A program made the position numbers and the translations under genes. Of a stretch of DNA of 64,000 nucleotides, positions 9,176-20,597 are shown piece by piece (positions within the stretch are counted from its first letter, which is position 1; each line of letters begins with the position of its first letter). Source of the stretch: Bacteroidota bacterium. GTDB taxonomy: Bacteria; Bacteroidota; Bacteroidia; AKYH767-A; OLB10. A model generated the notes under the pieces. It saw only the letters and a program-made list of their open reading frames with translations. It did no database searches and was not told the origin of the DNA. The DNA lies in contig JADJOZ010000003.1 of NCBI GenBank assembly GCA_016713525.1, positions 1 through 64,000 of the forward strand, written 5' to 3'.

Positions 9176-12100
9176 ATGAAAAACTATAACAAGATCAACA
9201 ATTTAACCGGATGGGCAGCCTTTGCGGTTTCTGCTTTTGTTTATTTACGAACGATTGAACCCACCGGAAGCTTCTGGGATTGTGGCGAATTTATTGCCGC
9301 CGCCTTCAAATTGCAGGTAGGTCACCCGCCCGGAGCACCATTGTTCCTGATGATTGCCCGATTCTTTACCCTGTTTGCCGGTGGCGATGTGAAACTGGTA
9401 CCTATCATGGTCAATGTTATGTCAGCTCTCATCTGCATTTACCATTTTATTCCTCTTTTGGTCTGTTACCCACCTGGCTCGCAAAATGGTCAAAGCTACT
9501 GATGACCAATTAACATGCCGCAACTCTTAATGATTATGGGCGCCGGAATGGTTGGTGCGCTTTCTTATACTTTCAGTGATTCCTTCTGGTTTTCTGCTGT
9601 TGAAGGCGAGGTTTATGCAATGTCTGCGATGTTTACTGCAGTCGTATTTTGGGCCATGCTTAAGTGGGAACATCATGCCGATGAGCGTCATTCAGATCGC
9701 TGGTTGATACTCATTGCTTACCTAATGGGACTTTCCATCGGAGTTCACTTACTGAACTTGCTTACCATTCCCGCATTGGCGTATATCTATTATTTCAAAA
9801 GATACAAAGTCACCACACCAGGTCTCATTTATACCGGTGTAATGGGTGTTGCTATTCTTGCTTTCGTTCAATACGGAATTGTTGCTGGTTTTGTTAAAAT
9901 CGGAGCTTACTTCGATTTATTCTTTGTGAACACTGTTGGTTTGCCAATCTGGTCGGGCTTCTTGTTTTTGTTGCCATTATTGTTGCCGCAATTTATTTCG
10001 GTCTCAAATACACGGTTGCTAAAACAAGCCTTTGCTGAACACTGCAATTTTATGCTTTGCATTTATTGTAATCGGTTACAGCTCCTACACGCAAATCGTA
10101 GTTCGTTCTATATGGCAAATCCTCCGATGGATGAAAATAATCCGGAAAATGCATTTGCACTTTTAAGTTACATCAATCGTGATCAGTATGGTGATCGTCC
10201 GTTGTTCTATGGTCAGTATTTCAATGCCAAACTGGTTGATCAGAAAGAAGGTGACATGACTTATGGTGAAAAGAATGGGAAATATGTTCCTTCAGGAAAT
10301 AAAATCATTCCTGTTTATGATCCGAAAGCAAGTACCATTTTCCCAAGGATGTACAGTAATCAGGAAAATCATATTTCTGCTTACAAAGAATGGACCGGCA
10401 TTAAAGGCGACAGAACACCTACCATGGGTGAGAATCTCGATTTCCTTTTCAGCTACCAAATGGGACATATGTTCTGGCGTTATTTCATGTGGAATTTCGT
10501 TGGACGTCAGAATGATTTACAGGGTCATGGTGGCATCACTAAAGGAAACTGGATTAGCGGAATAAAAGGAATTGATGCAATCCGCCTGGGACCTCAGGAT
10601 AAATTACCATTGAGTGCCACCAATAACAAGGGGATGAATAAGTTTTATTTCCTTCCAATGATTTTGGGATTAATCGGTTTAATTTATCAGTTCCGCCGCA
10701 ATCTTCATGGTGGAGTTGTAGTAGCCCTGCTCTTTTCTTTACAGGGATTGCCATTGTCCTTTATCTGAATCAGCCACCCTATCAGCCACGTGAGCGTGAT
10801 TATGCCTATGCAGGATCATTCTATGCATTTGCGATGTGGATTGGTTTAGGTGTGATGGCATTGGCCGATTGGTTATCGAAAAAACTTTCTCCAACAGTAG
10901 CTTCAGCAGGAATCACTCTTATTTGTCTTGCAGCAGTTCCCGGTCTCATGGCTAAAGAAGGTTGGGATGATCACAATCGTGCAGGCAGATATACTTCACG
11001 CGATTTCGCTTACAATTATCTGAACTCCTGTGCTCCTAATGCAATTATTTTCACCAATGGTGATAACGATACTTTCCCTTTGTGGTATATTCAGGAAGTG
11101 GAAGGCGTACGTACCGATGTACGTGTTATCAATTTGAGTCTCCTCAATACCGATTGGTACATTGAGCAAATGCGTCATAAGGCATACGATTCCGATCCAA
11201 TTCCTTTCTCGTTAACTTACGATAAAATTATTCAGGGTACACGCGATTATGTTCCGTTTTATGATCGTGGTCTGAAAGGCTATACAGATCTGAAACAGAT
11301 TGTAGATTTTATTGCCAGTGATGATCCAGAAGCAAAAGCACGTACACAAGGTGGAAACGAAATCAATTACTATCCTACCAAACAGTTTAGTATTCCTGTT
11401 GATCCTGCTGTTGTTTTGCAAAACGGAACCGTTGCTCCTGAAGATGCAGACAAGATTGTTAAGCAGATTGAATTTGATATCGATCGTAATTATGTGATGA
11501 AAGCTGATCTGATGATTCTGGATTTGCTTGCACACAATAACTGGAAGCGCCCGATTTATTTCGCGGTTACTGTTGGTTCTGAAAGTTATTTGAATCTCGA
11601 AGATTACTTCCAGCTGGAAGGACTTGCATACCGTTTGGTGCCGATTAAAACTGCACCTGCTCCGGATGGTCAGACCGGCCGTGTTAATACCAATGGTATG
11701 TTCGACAATATGGTGAACAAATTCCTTTGGGGAAATATGGCTGATCCAAATGTATATCTCGATCAGAATAACCTGAACATGACCATGAATTTACGCAATA
11801 ACTTCAGTCGACTGGCCGAGACTATGTTGAATGAAGGCAAGCGTGATTCTGCACTGATTGTACTCGACCGTTGTCTGGAAGTGATGCCTGATAAGACGGT
11901 TCCTTTCAATTTGATGATGCTTCGTATAGCAGATCTTTATTTTGCTGCTGCAAACTTTAACAGTATGCCTGAAGTTGATTCAACCGGCATGATTATTAAT
12001 CGCGGCATGGAACTTAACGATGCAAAGAGTAAAGCAGCTATTGAAACCGGAACAACCATACTTCACAAGCTCGCCGATACTTATGAGAATGATATCGAAT

Positions 12101-12276
12101 ATTACCTATCTTTAAAAGGTACTCCACATTACAAACTCATTGAACGTGATATGGGACAAGCACTGGCAGTGATGCAGGAGTTAATAAGGTTAGCCCGCAA
12201 CTCCAAGCAGGATGCTCTGGTGAAAGAACTTGAAGGCCGCTTTAAAGCTGTTGAGCAAAAATATTATTCAAGATAA
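9176..12276 (+). CDS. DUF2723 (TMEM260-like) membrane glycosyltransferase family protein (frameshifted)
   Basis: The merged product is about 1030 residues. The ATG at 9176 gives NNLTGWAAFAVSAFVYLRT, then EPTGSFWDCGEFIAAAFKLQ and VGHPPGAPLFLMIARFF, the signature of DUF2723. Human TMEM260 of this family is a protein O-mannosyltransferase. Many hydrophobic helices follow up to about 10830. The C-terminal half is a soluble periplasmic-type domain (NSCAPNAIIFTNGDNDTFPL, conserved in the Bacteroidota members). Frame changes are needed near 9440-9515, 10020 and 10760. The stop at 12276 is followed by a good terminator. Sugar transfer to exported proteins is inferred from the family, not shown here. 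Confidence 0.82.
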
Positions 12277-12282
12277 AATCAG

Positions 12283-12307
12283 AAAAGGCTCCTTCGGGAG
12301 CCTTTTT
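12283..12307 (+). terminator. Intrinsic terminator
   Basis: A perfect AAAAGGCTCC/GGGAGCCTTTTT hairpin with TTC loop and T-run lies 7 bp after the DUF2723 gene stop. It overlaps the apparent TTG start of the next frame, which argues for a start further downstream. Confidence 0.85.
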
Positions 12308-12953
12308 GCATATCAAGAGAAATTTTCTGATACAACCACCACAATTGATTCGCTCATTCTACAGAAATTTTCTGTGGCGGATGAATCCGGATGAGAAAGT
12401 GGTTTATCTTACTTTTGATGATGGTCCCGTTCCCGGTCCAACAGAATTTGTGCTCGAGCAATTGAAGAAGTATAATGCAAAAGCAACATTTTTTTGCATC
12501 GGCGATAATGTTAAAAAACATAAGGATATTTTTTACATGATTCAAGGCGTTGGTCATTCGGTGGGGAATCATTCATTCCATCACTTTAATGGATGGGAAA
12601 CGGAAACTGAAAGTTATGTGAATGATGTGCAGAAAGCAAGAGAAGTTATAGATTCCCAAACTTTTCGTCCACCCTATGGCAAAATCAAACGAGCACAATC
12701 CCGTTTGCTTTTAAAGGATTATAAAATAGTCATGTGGGATGTTCTCAGTTACGACTTCGACACCACCGTTACACCGGAAAAATGCTACCAAAATGTCATA
12801 CAAAATGTAAGACCGGGATCGATTATAGTTTTCATGATAGCGAAAAGCATTTCCGAATCTGAAAGAAGTACTTCCAAGATGTCTGGAGTTTTTGGTAAAG
12901 AATGGATACAGAATGGAAAAACTTTGAGGTATTTATCTTTTTATATTGAATGA
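12306..12953 (+). CDS. Polysaccharide deacetylase (NodB/CE4 family), C-terminus frameshifted
   Basis: The motifs are in family order: VVYLTFDDGPVPGP (motif 1, metal-binding Asp), HSVGNHSFHH (motif 2, metal histidines), FRPPYGKI (motif 3) and MWDVLSYDFD (motif 4). Motif 5 should read IIVFHDS. Here the frame turns to IIVFMIAKS because one base is missing near 12828, and the true tail is in another frame. The family removes N-acetyl groups from peptidoglycan or other amino-sugar polymers in the periplasm. The start is uncertain: no ATG lies between the terminator and the conserved N-terminus, the TTG at 12306 sits inside the terminator, and the ATG at 12381 would leave only a short N-terminus before the domain. 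Confidence 0.82.
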   Translation: MHIKRNFLIQPPQLIRSFYRNFLWRMNPDEKVVYLTFDDGPVPGPTEFVLEQLKKYNAKATFFCIGDNVKKHKDIFYMIQGVGHSVGNHSFHHFNGWETETESYVNDVQKAREVIDSQTFRPPYGKIKRAQSRLLLKDYKIVMWDVLSYDFDTTVTPEKCYQNVIQNVRPGSIIVFMIAKSISESERSTSKMSGVFGKEWIQNGKTLRYLSFYIE

Positions 12954-13598
12954 ACACTGATTGGTGTTTCGGAGTAAAAAGATGTGACTGCACTTGAATG
13001 TGCTAATGTGCTGGTGACTGCACTTGATTTGGTGGTTTGGTGGTTTGGTGATTTGGTGATGGTGCGCTTCAGAAAAAGATGTGGCTGCACTTTGTTAAAA
13101 GTTGTGGGTTGTAAGTTGAAAGCGCCGCCCTGAGCTACGTCGAGGGGTTGGGGGCTTTAGGCAGAATGTAATTTCGTTTTTCACTTATGATTTATTTTGT
13201 TGATGCTAAAGTTGATAGTTTTTCGTTCCCAAAATGCTTGATTGAATAGCGATTAACAAGGGGGCCCCCATTTACTTCACAATTTGATTAACAAGAATTG
13301 CAAATTGAATAATGGCAGAAACTATAATCCTAAATCCTTAATTCTTAATCCTTAATCCTTAATCCTTAATTGGAATCCCCCTCCAGCTAAAAATGTTTTT
13401 CGGAGACCAATGCCATTGCTGGAGAGGGGTCGGGGGTGAGGCGGAATGAAGAGCAGAATGAGAATGAGAATGAGAATGAGAACGGAAATTTTTCTGTTGG
13501 TTCGGAATCAATTTATCATCTATCATTTATCATCCTATCGAAATTTCCTTCTGAGCTGAATCTAAATATTTCTTAATTTATTTCCGTATTTTAGCCTG
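12954..13598 (+). repeat. Composite intergenic repeat, cluster A
   Basis: Directly after the deacetylase stop come GTGCTAATGTGCTGG units and GATTTGGTGGTTTGG units (about 12995-13066). A block reading CCGCCCTGAGCTACGTCGAG follows at about 13125-13145, then TTAATCC heptamers (about 13330-13373). A further inverted repeat (CTCCAGC...GCTGGAG, 13381-13425) and a GAGAAT hexamer run (13455-13485) complete the region. The first three blocks recur in the same order, relative to the gene, at three other places in the window. No coding frame is present. Confidence 0.75.
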
Positions 13599-15094
13599 AT
13601 GAAATTATTTCGAACATTTTTCTAATTCTTGCATTTAGTATTATCGTTTTTGGGACATGCAAGCCCAACGAGGGAAACATCTGGTGTTTTGGGGACAGTG
13701 CTGCTATGGATTTTAATGGAGGAACTCCGGTTCCATCTTCAAGTTCTGTCCTCTCTCGCGGTTCCTGTGTTTCTATTGCTAACACTAATGGTGATTTGTT
13801 GCTTTACGCTCCATACAAGGTCAGTGCTGGTGGAATTATAACAGGTTTAATTCTATAATTCCACCAATCAACTTATGATGGATGGCGATTCGATTGCTGG
13901 TGGAGGATGGTACCAAGAGTTGGTAATCATTCCAACTCCGGCTGATGACTCTAGCTATTATTTATTCTCCGTAGGAGTCACGTATCAATTCGGGTTGATG
14001 TACTCCATCATTGACATGAAAGGTGATGGCGGTCTTGGATCAGTCACGCAAAAAAATGTGCAATTGATAAATTTCTTAATGGTGGATTGCATTTTGGCCA
14101 TCAAACATGGAAATGGACGATTGGTGGTTAATGGTCAAACAATCTCCGGTGGCTTTGTGCCAAATAATAGCTGGCATAAGTTCTTGATAGACCCAAGTGG
14201 AATCACAGCGATGCCAATTCAGAATTTAGGACATTGAATCAAACCAATTCTGGAAATCTAAGTGTCAATGCAGAAGGAAACAAATTGCGTTTGTAACTTC
14301 TATTTCATTGATAGAACTATATGATTTTGATAGGTGTACGGGCTTAATTACCATCCCTGTTCAAGTTGAACCTCCATTATCTATTGGCCCATACCCATAT
14401 TATTGGTCTAGAGTGAATTTTCTGCATCCGGCCGTTATTTGTATGTCAGTTCTACAACACAGACAGTGAGTAGACTGTGGCAATATGATACTTGGGCGCT
14501 AATATTTTTGCCACGAAAAACTTTATTATGGCAGACTCCCGGTCCCACCATTCACAGCAGGAGCATTGAAAAAGGGGTCCAGATGACAAAGAAGATTTAC
14601 TTTAGTTGCGCTTGGGTTCCACCTAACGGTTCGAAACAATTACCCCTACGATTCAACCGAGTGCTTTACCGAAAACATGAATTTGAGTGTAATAAACTCA
14701 CCGGACTCTGCCGGTTCGGCATGCGATTTCCAACCCTGGAGTTTTTACTTAGGTGGAAAACGCACCTATTGGGGTCTCCCCAACAATCCCGATTACGACC
14801 TACCCGCCCTCGCTGGTAGTCCGTGTGATACGTTGGTGGGGATAAATGATGCCCCACAAATACAACAAGCTGCGTTAAATGTTTTCTATCACACGGCGTG
14901 GGAGAAAGTGTTTATTAATGCCTCTAATTTGAAAGGGAAAACTGGGATGCTGATGATTTTGATTTGCAGGAAAGTTATTTGGTGACTTGCCACTCAGAAT
15001 ACATAATGGATATTATACGGAAGATTTTTCGATGGTAGGCTATGCCACTGGAATTTATGTCGTTACTATTCGGAGACCTAAAAAGAGCGATTGA
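13599..15094 (+). pseudogene. Secreted beta-propeller-like T9SS cargo protein, multiply frameshifted
   Basis: Fragments in all three frames assemble in order. IWCFGDSAAMDFNGGTPVP and NTNGDLLLYAPYK come first, then MMDGDSIAGGGWYQELVIIP, YSIIDMKGDGGLGSVTQKN, SASGRYLYVSSTTQTVSRLW, YWGLPNNPDYDLPALAG and a terminal GIYVVTIRRPKKSD. This is the order seen in Bacteroidota secreted proteins that begin IWYFG...AGIDFN and carry WD40/beta-propeller-like repeats before a C-terminal sorting region. About 500 residues would be expected. At least six frame changes are needed, far more than in neighbouring genes, so a true pseudogene is likely, with sequencing indels on top. Confidence 0.6.
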
Positions 15095-15364
15095 CCAGAG
15101 TTAACGAAATAATTAGTTTTTCTATATCAAACCGTATACAAATTTTAATTTGCTGCCAAACCCTATGCCCAGCCAAATCTAAATTTCATGTTTCCGCTCA
15201 GCAATTAAAATCATTCTTAAAAATGTTAGTTAGGAAATTAAAAGTGATAAACACAAAATTAAAAATTAATAATGGAATTAGTTCTTTATTCAGAGTTAAG
15301 AGTTTTCACTTTTAATTTTTTAAGAATTTTGTTTTTACCTATAAATATGGTTGCTCAGGAAAAT

Positions 15365-17411
15365 CTAAAGTTTAACAAATTTGACCGGAATACCCTTTTG
15401 AATCTTATCAGAAAGTATAAAATATCCGGATGGTAAATCGGAAATGTCAATTCTTACTTTATTGTTAGAATATGATGTTTGATCTATTTGAATAGTTTTA
15501 AGAACCTGGCCCACTACATTGCTGATTTCATAGTGATTTGAGGAATTATTTTTGAGATATTGATAACTCAATGTAGTCTGATGCGGGATTAGGATAGGCT
15601 GTAATTTGCATAACGCTATTTTCAAGACTAGACAATCCGGAGGTAAATGTTGAATCTTTGAATACACCTCCATTGGAAGTTCCGGCGTAAATTGTATTTC
15701 CATCTACCGTAAAACAGAATGAGCCAAAATTTGTTTGTTGGGATATCTTTGTTATTCCACGTTAAACCATCATCATTTGAAATAAAGATTAAACCATTAT
15801 TATAACCGGCAATAATAGAACTGCCTATGGTCTCCACTGTTAAGTTAAAAGGTGGTAATACTCCGTTGTTCACATTTATCCAACTGGTTCCATAGTTTGT
15901 TGATTTGAAAACTCCACCTGAACTTGAGCTTGCAAAAGACTGTTTCCGTTTACCGTCAGACTTTGAATATATGTCGTAGTTAAACCATTACTTGCAGCTG
16001 TCCAGCTAACTCCATTATTTGTTGTGACAAAAACACCATCATTAGTGGCGGCAAATAAATAATTGCCTATTGAAATGAACTTATTTATTCTGAAATTTGG
16101 TGTAATTCCGTTTGATGCATTTGACCATGTTAAACCACCATCAATTGATTTATATACTCCATATTTCCTGTTCCAACATAAAGTGCACCTGAATGTTGGA
16201 AAATTGTGCTTACATTCAGATTAAAGGAAGTTGGAGGTCTGTCCAGGATGCTCCATTATTAATTGATTTGAATATTTTGGGTCCCATTATTCCACTTGCG
16301 ACGCAAAACAAATCACTTCCAGAGCTCAACATTTCACTTAAATAGAAGCCGACAATACCAGAATTTGATGAACTCCATGTATTACCTTGATTGGTTGAGG
16401 TAAAAATACCACCACCATCTGTTGCTGCAAACAATTGATTTTGGTGAATTACTAAGTCATAGACAGGTGAATCAATATAACCATTATTGGACTCGACCCA
16501 GGTCAATCCATTATTATCTGTAGAGTAAATCCCGCCTCCAAAGGTTCCTGTAAATATTTTACCATTAAATTTAAATAATTTCCAGTGATATACATTACCA
16601 ATTATGCTATTATTAGTAGGAATCCATGTTATTCCGAAATCAGCAGATGTGTATATTCCAATGGCAGTGGCAGCAAAGAGAGTTCCAGCCGATTCAAACA
16701 AATCTTCGACTCCTATAGACCATGGCAATCCACTTCCAATTTGAGTCCATGTTGCACCAGTGTCATTGGTTACATATATATAAGAGTTATCATCAGCGGC
16801 AAATACAGTTGTGCCAATAGAAACAAATGCAGTAGCAATTGTTAAAACAACATTATTTGCACAAAGATTCCACATTACCGTTAGTTGTTGACCTATAAGT
16901 CCCATTATATGTGCCCACATACATTCCAGCACTATTAATCTCTATTTCTTTTATGTAAAGTCACCAAGGCCATTATTTTCTGAGTCCACGTAATGCCATT
17001 ATCATCAGTTACAAAAATTCCATAACCCTCAGAACCGGCATATAAATCAGCGCCATCTGTGGCAAAAGAAATAATACTTATACCTGAAATTCCGGAATTC
17101 GCCGGAATCCAATTTATACCATTGTTATCTGATTTATAAACCCCATCAATAGTGCCAGCAAAAATAGTGGTCCCAATTACTGCAAGATTTTGAATGCTGC
17201 TTTTTGGTAATCCAATACTTACATTGGTCCAGGTGTTACCTCCATTTGAAGAACGAAAAACACCATTCCCTTCACTGGAAACAAAAATATACTGACCCAC
17301 AGTTTCGAAATCATAAGCAAACCCACATTCCGGACCAGTGGTTTGAATCCATTGAGCGTTTGAGTTGTGATGTAGCATAACTAAGCAACATATACAAAGT
17401 AGAGTTCTCAT
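15365..17411 (-). CDS. BNR/Ycf48-type repeat protein with T9SS sorting domain (several frameshifts)
   Basis: The ATG at 17411 opens a signal peptide (LLCICCLVMLHHNSNAQ). The mature protein is built of about ten repeats of roughly 40 residues of the type GVYKSDNNGINWIPANSGI, IYVTNDTGATWTQIGSGLP and IFTSTNQGNTWSSSNSG, the Asp-box/Ycf48-like pattern of sortilin-type beta-propellers. The C-terminus (IDISDLPSGYFILSDKIQKG...KFVKL) is a T9SS sorting domain. Frame changes near 16935, 16220-15880 and 15640 split the gene. The merged length is about 680 residues. It is a secreted or surface-bound protein; no enzymatic residues can be assigned. Confidence 0.72.
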
Positions 17412-17599
17412 GATTTTTGGGATTTATTCTATCAAACTTACGCTAATTTAATGTTAAAACCTAATGTTTTGTAACAGACATCAGGTTTAATTGATTTTTC
17501 AAGAGAAAGATGTAAAAAATAAGGATGAAAAATGGTGATGTATGAACGGAATTTTATCCATCAAATTACCGTTACTCTTCAGAGCCATACTTACTTGCG

Positions 17600-17980
17600 G
17601 GGACCACCCTTGACAAAGGTAAATCTGCCAACCTGCGGACTCAGGGCAAGCAATAGAATTAAGGATTAAGGATTAAGGATTAAGAATTATTTTTCTAAGT
17701 GAAATTTTAATCACCAAATCACCAAATCATCAAATTAATAAATCAGCACCCCTCGATCCGCCAGCCGGCGCTCTGGGCGGCGCATCAGCACCCCCGCATC
17801 GTGCCTTGCGGGGACCGCCCTCGACTTCGCTCTGGGCAAGCAATAGAATTAAGGATTAAGGATTAAGGATTAAGGATTAAGGGTTTTTTTATGGAATCTT
17901 TAATCACCACCAATCACTTCAAATCAGGCAAATTACCAAATCATCAAATCAGCACACTAGCACATCAGCAAATCAGCACA
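17600..17980 (-). repeat. Composite intergenic repeat, cluster B
   Basis: Read on the minus strand from the lhgO stop: TGATGTGCTGATTTGC units, GATTTGGTGATTT units, an AT-rich spacer, four TTAATCC heptamers (17849-17880), then a GC-rich block with GCCCAGAGCGAAGTCGAGGG. The whole series is repeated once more (heptamers at 17662-17690). The order and strand relative to the gene match clusters A, C and D. Confidence 0.75.
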
Positions 17981-19217
17981 TCAATTCAATCCAAACTGCT
18001 CTTTCGCCATTTCACATACTGCCGTTCCAATAGCAAGCGATGCTGTTGCTGCTGGAGATGGAGCATTTAGAACATGAAGTGCATTTCCGTGACGTTCAAT
18101 TTTGAAATCATCAATCATTTCGCCTTCGGGATCAAGTGCCATTGCTCTTACGCCGGCTCTGCCGGGGACAATATCGTCCATTTCCAGACTTGGAATCAGG
18201 TAACGAAGACGGTTCAGGAAAAGTCTTTTTGAGAATGCACGTTTATATTCATCGAGACCAAAGCGCCAGTGCTTGAAAAATAATTTCCACGTGCCTTTGT
18301 ATGTTAATGCTTCCATGGTATCGGTGAAGTTGAAATCGGTTTTGCCATATCCCCTCACGCTTGAAGGTGAAAACGGCATTCGGTCCGCATTCAACACCTC
18401 CATGAATCATTCGGGTAAAGTGAACACCAAGGAATGGAAACTCGGGGTTTGGAACAGGATAAATTAAATTCTTCACCTTATTCATTCCTTTTTCTGACAA
18501 ATCGTAATAGTCGCCACGGAAACCAACAATCTGCATTCCGGGATCTACGCCTTCTTTTTGGCAATCCGGTCGCATTGCAAAACCGGTGCAACTGACTAAA
18601 TAGCGTCCTTTGAATTTTCCTTTTGGAGTAACAACGGTTGTGTAATCTGCCGATTTTTCAAATCCCGTAACTTCATGTCCGGTTAAAACTTTGCTTGAAG
18701 TAAACTGATTATTAATAAGTTCCACATATTTTCGGGAAACATCGGCATAATCAATAATCCCGGTGCAAGGCACCCATAGGCCTTCAATTCCGGTACAAAA
18801 AGGTTCAATTTCCCGAATCTGAGCGGCTGTAATTTTCTCAACCCCTTCCACCTGATTGGCGATTCCATTATTGTAGACCTTATTCAGGTGCTGCAATTCA
18901 GAAGTTTGTGTGGCAACCACAATTTTACCACAGATATCGTGGGCAATATGATGGTCTTTAGCAAACTGAACCAGTTCACGACGACCATCAACACAATTCT
19001 TAGCTTTGTAACTTCCTGGTTTATAGTATAATCCAGAATGAATAACTCCTGAATTATGACCTGTTTGATGCGCTGCAACCTGATCTTCTTTTTCAAGCAC
19101 CAGAATTTTTAGGTTGGGGTAACGAAGATTTATTTTATAGGCACTGGCTAAACCTACAATGCCGCCACCCATCACGATAATATCGTAAAACGGGAGTTGA
19201 TCAGATGCTGTATTCAT
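17981..19217 (-). CDS. lhgO: L-2-hydroxyglutarate oxidase (one frameshift)
   Basis: This FAD-dependent enzyme oxidises L-2-hydroxyglutarate to 2-oxoglutarate. The N-terminus carries the dinucleotide motif DIIVMGGGIVGLASA, followed by HQTGHNSGVIHSGLYY, characteristic of the DAO/L2HGDH family. The C-terminal part (VPGRAGVRAMALDPEG, DDFKIERHGNALHVLNAPSP) is in another frame. The shift falls at a GGGG run near 18353, where GPNAVFTFKREG joins YGKTDFNFTD without loss, so it looks like a sequencing error. The merged length is about 412 residues, usual for the family. It stands alone, and cluster B repeats begin right at its stop. Its product feeds the enzyme encoded by sucA/sucB nearby. Confidence 0.9.
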
Positions 19218-19365
19218 AGTGTAAAAGAGGGTGTAAAGGTAATTGAAAAGCCATTATTTCAATCAAATCAAATGAGTCTCAAAATGAGGGTCTTAACAAA
19301 AATTTGTTCAAAACTCCACGATTACCGCTATCTTTAACCTTCATTGCCTCCCTAAATTTGCCGGA

Positions 19366-20597
19366 ATGGTTAAATATAAGATTCGTGTTGCCGGAATAAT
19401 TCTCGCCGGGTTAATTGTGCGGTTGTCGCCCTTGCATGCCGGAGGTATGTTAACTAATACCACCAGTGCTTCATCGGCCGCAATGGCTGGCACTGCAACC
19501 GGAATAGGATCAGATGTTTCATCAGTCTTTTCAAATCCCGGAGCAATGACCTTTCAGGAATATTCTAAAATTTCGGCAGGTGTGGTGTTATCAAATTCTT
19601 CCACTTCATTCCTAAGCCCCTTTGTGGGAAATACCGATGATGAAACCGGAATGGCAATTGCACCACTTTTATTTGGAGTTTATAAATTGAACGATAAAAT
19701 GGCTGTGGGATTAAGTGTCAACACTCCATTTTCAAGTCGCAAAACATGGAATGACAACTGGACAGGAAGTTATATTTCCCGTGAATCAGTTAATCGCGCT
19801 ATTTGTATTCAGCCAACTTTCGGAATTTCTGTTTCTGAAAAATTGGAATTGGAATTGGTGCTGTGATAGCATTGGGTCGCGACTATAAAACTCGTGCTAT
19901 GCCTTTCAGCTCTTCTTCCGGTCCTGTTAATGGTTCTTTTGAAAGCAAAGGAACAGCATACGGATTTAATCTTGGATTATTTTTCAATACCAGTGAGAAA
20001 TTTAAGATGGGATTAAATTACCGCTCTGCTCTGAATTTTAAAATTGATAATGGAGAAGCTGAATTTACCAACGTTCCTTCTTCTCTCAGCACAACTTATC
20101 CTTCTGCTGTCGATTACAGCACTTCTTATTCTCTCCCTTCAGTTATTTCAGCAGGTGCTTCGTATATGCTAACCCATGAGTTGCTGTTGGCTATAGATTT
20201 TACATATGCCGGATGGAATGTGTATGATAAACTGGAATATGATTTTGCAGATAAACCAGAGCTGAATTTTACCGAAAATAAAGATTATTCAAATGGATTT
20301 GCACTTCGGTTCGGAAGCAGCTATAAGATTTCTGAAAAATTAACCGCGCGTGGTGGAGTAGCATTCGACAATTCTCCTGTTCCCGATGAATCTATGTTAC
20401 CCGATAATCCCGATAGCGAGCGATTTATTTTTTCGCTTGGCGGAAATATTAAATTTAATGAAAAGACCTCACTCGATCTGTTTTATCAGCTTGAAAATTA
20501 TAAGGAACGGGAAGTAAGTAATACAGAACTCAGGTTCGCCGGCAGTTACAAGACAAATGTGAATAATTTTGGTTTAGCGATTAACTATCAATTTTAA
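19366..20597 (+). CDS. FadL/OmpP1-family outer-membrane transporter (one frameshift)
   Basis: A signal peptide (about residues 1-25, ending SPLHAGG) is followed by a region typical of FadL-type hydrophobic-compound channels: SSAAMAGTATGIGSDVSSVFSNPGAMTF and then beta-strand repeats up to a terminal aromatic strand (NNFGLAINYQF). A one-base loss near 19855 breaks the frame; repaired, the join reads GIGIGAVIALGRDYKTR, exactly what the family shows. The merged length is about 410 residues. The stop shares a base with the next ATG (TAATG), so it is cotranscribed with the SGNH-type lipoprotein, a common pair in Bacteroidota. Uptake of hydrophobic substrates is inferred from the family. Confidence 0.85.

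Noticed and set aside
13330..13373. Telomere-like heptamers
   Set aside because: The arrays are short, internal and part of a larger intergenic repeat; nothing suggests a linear replicon end.
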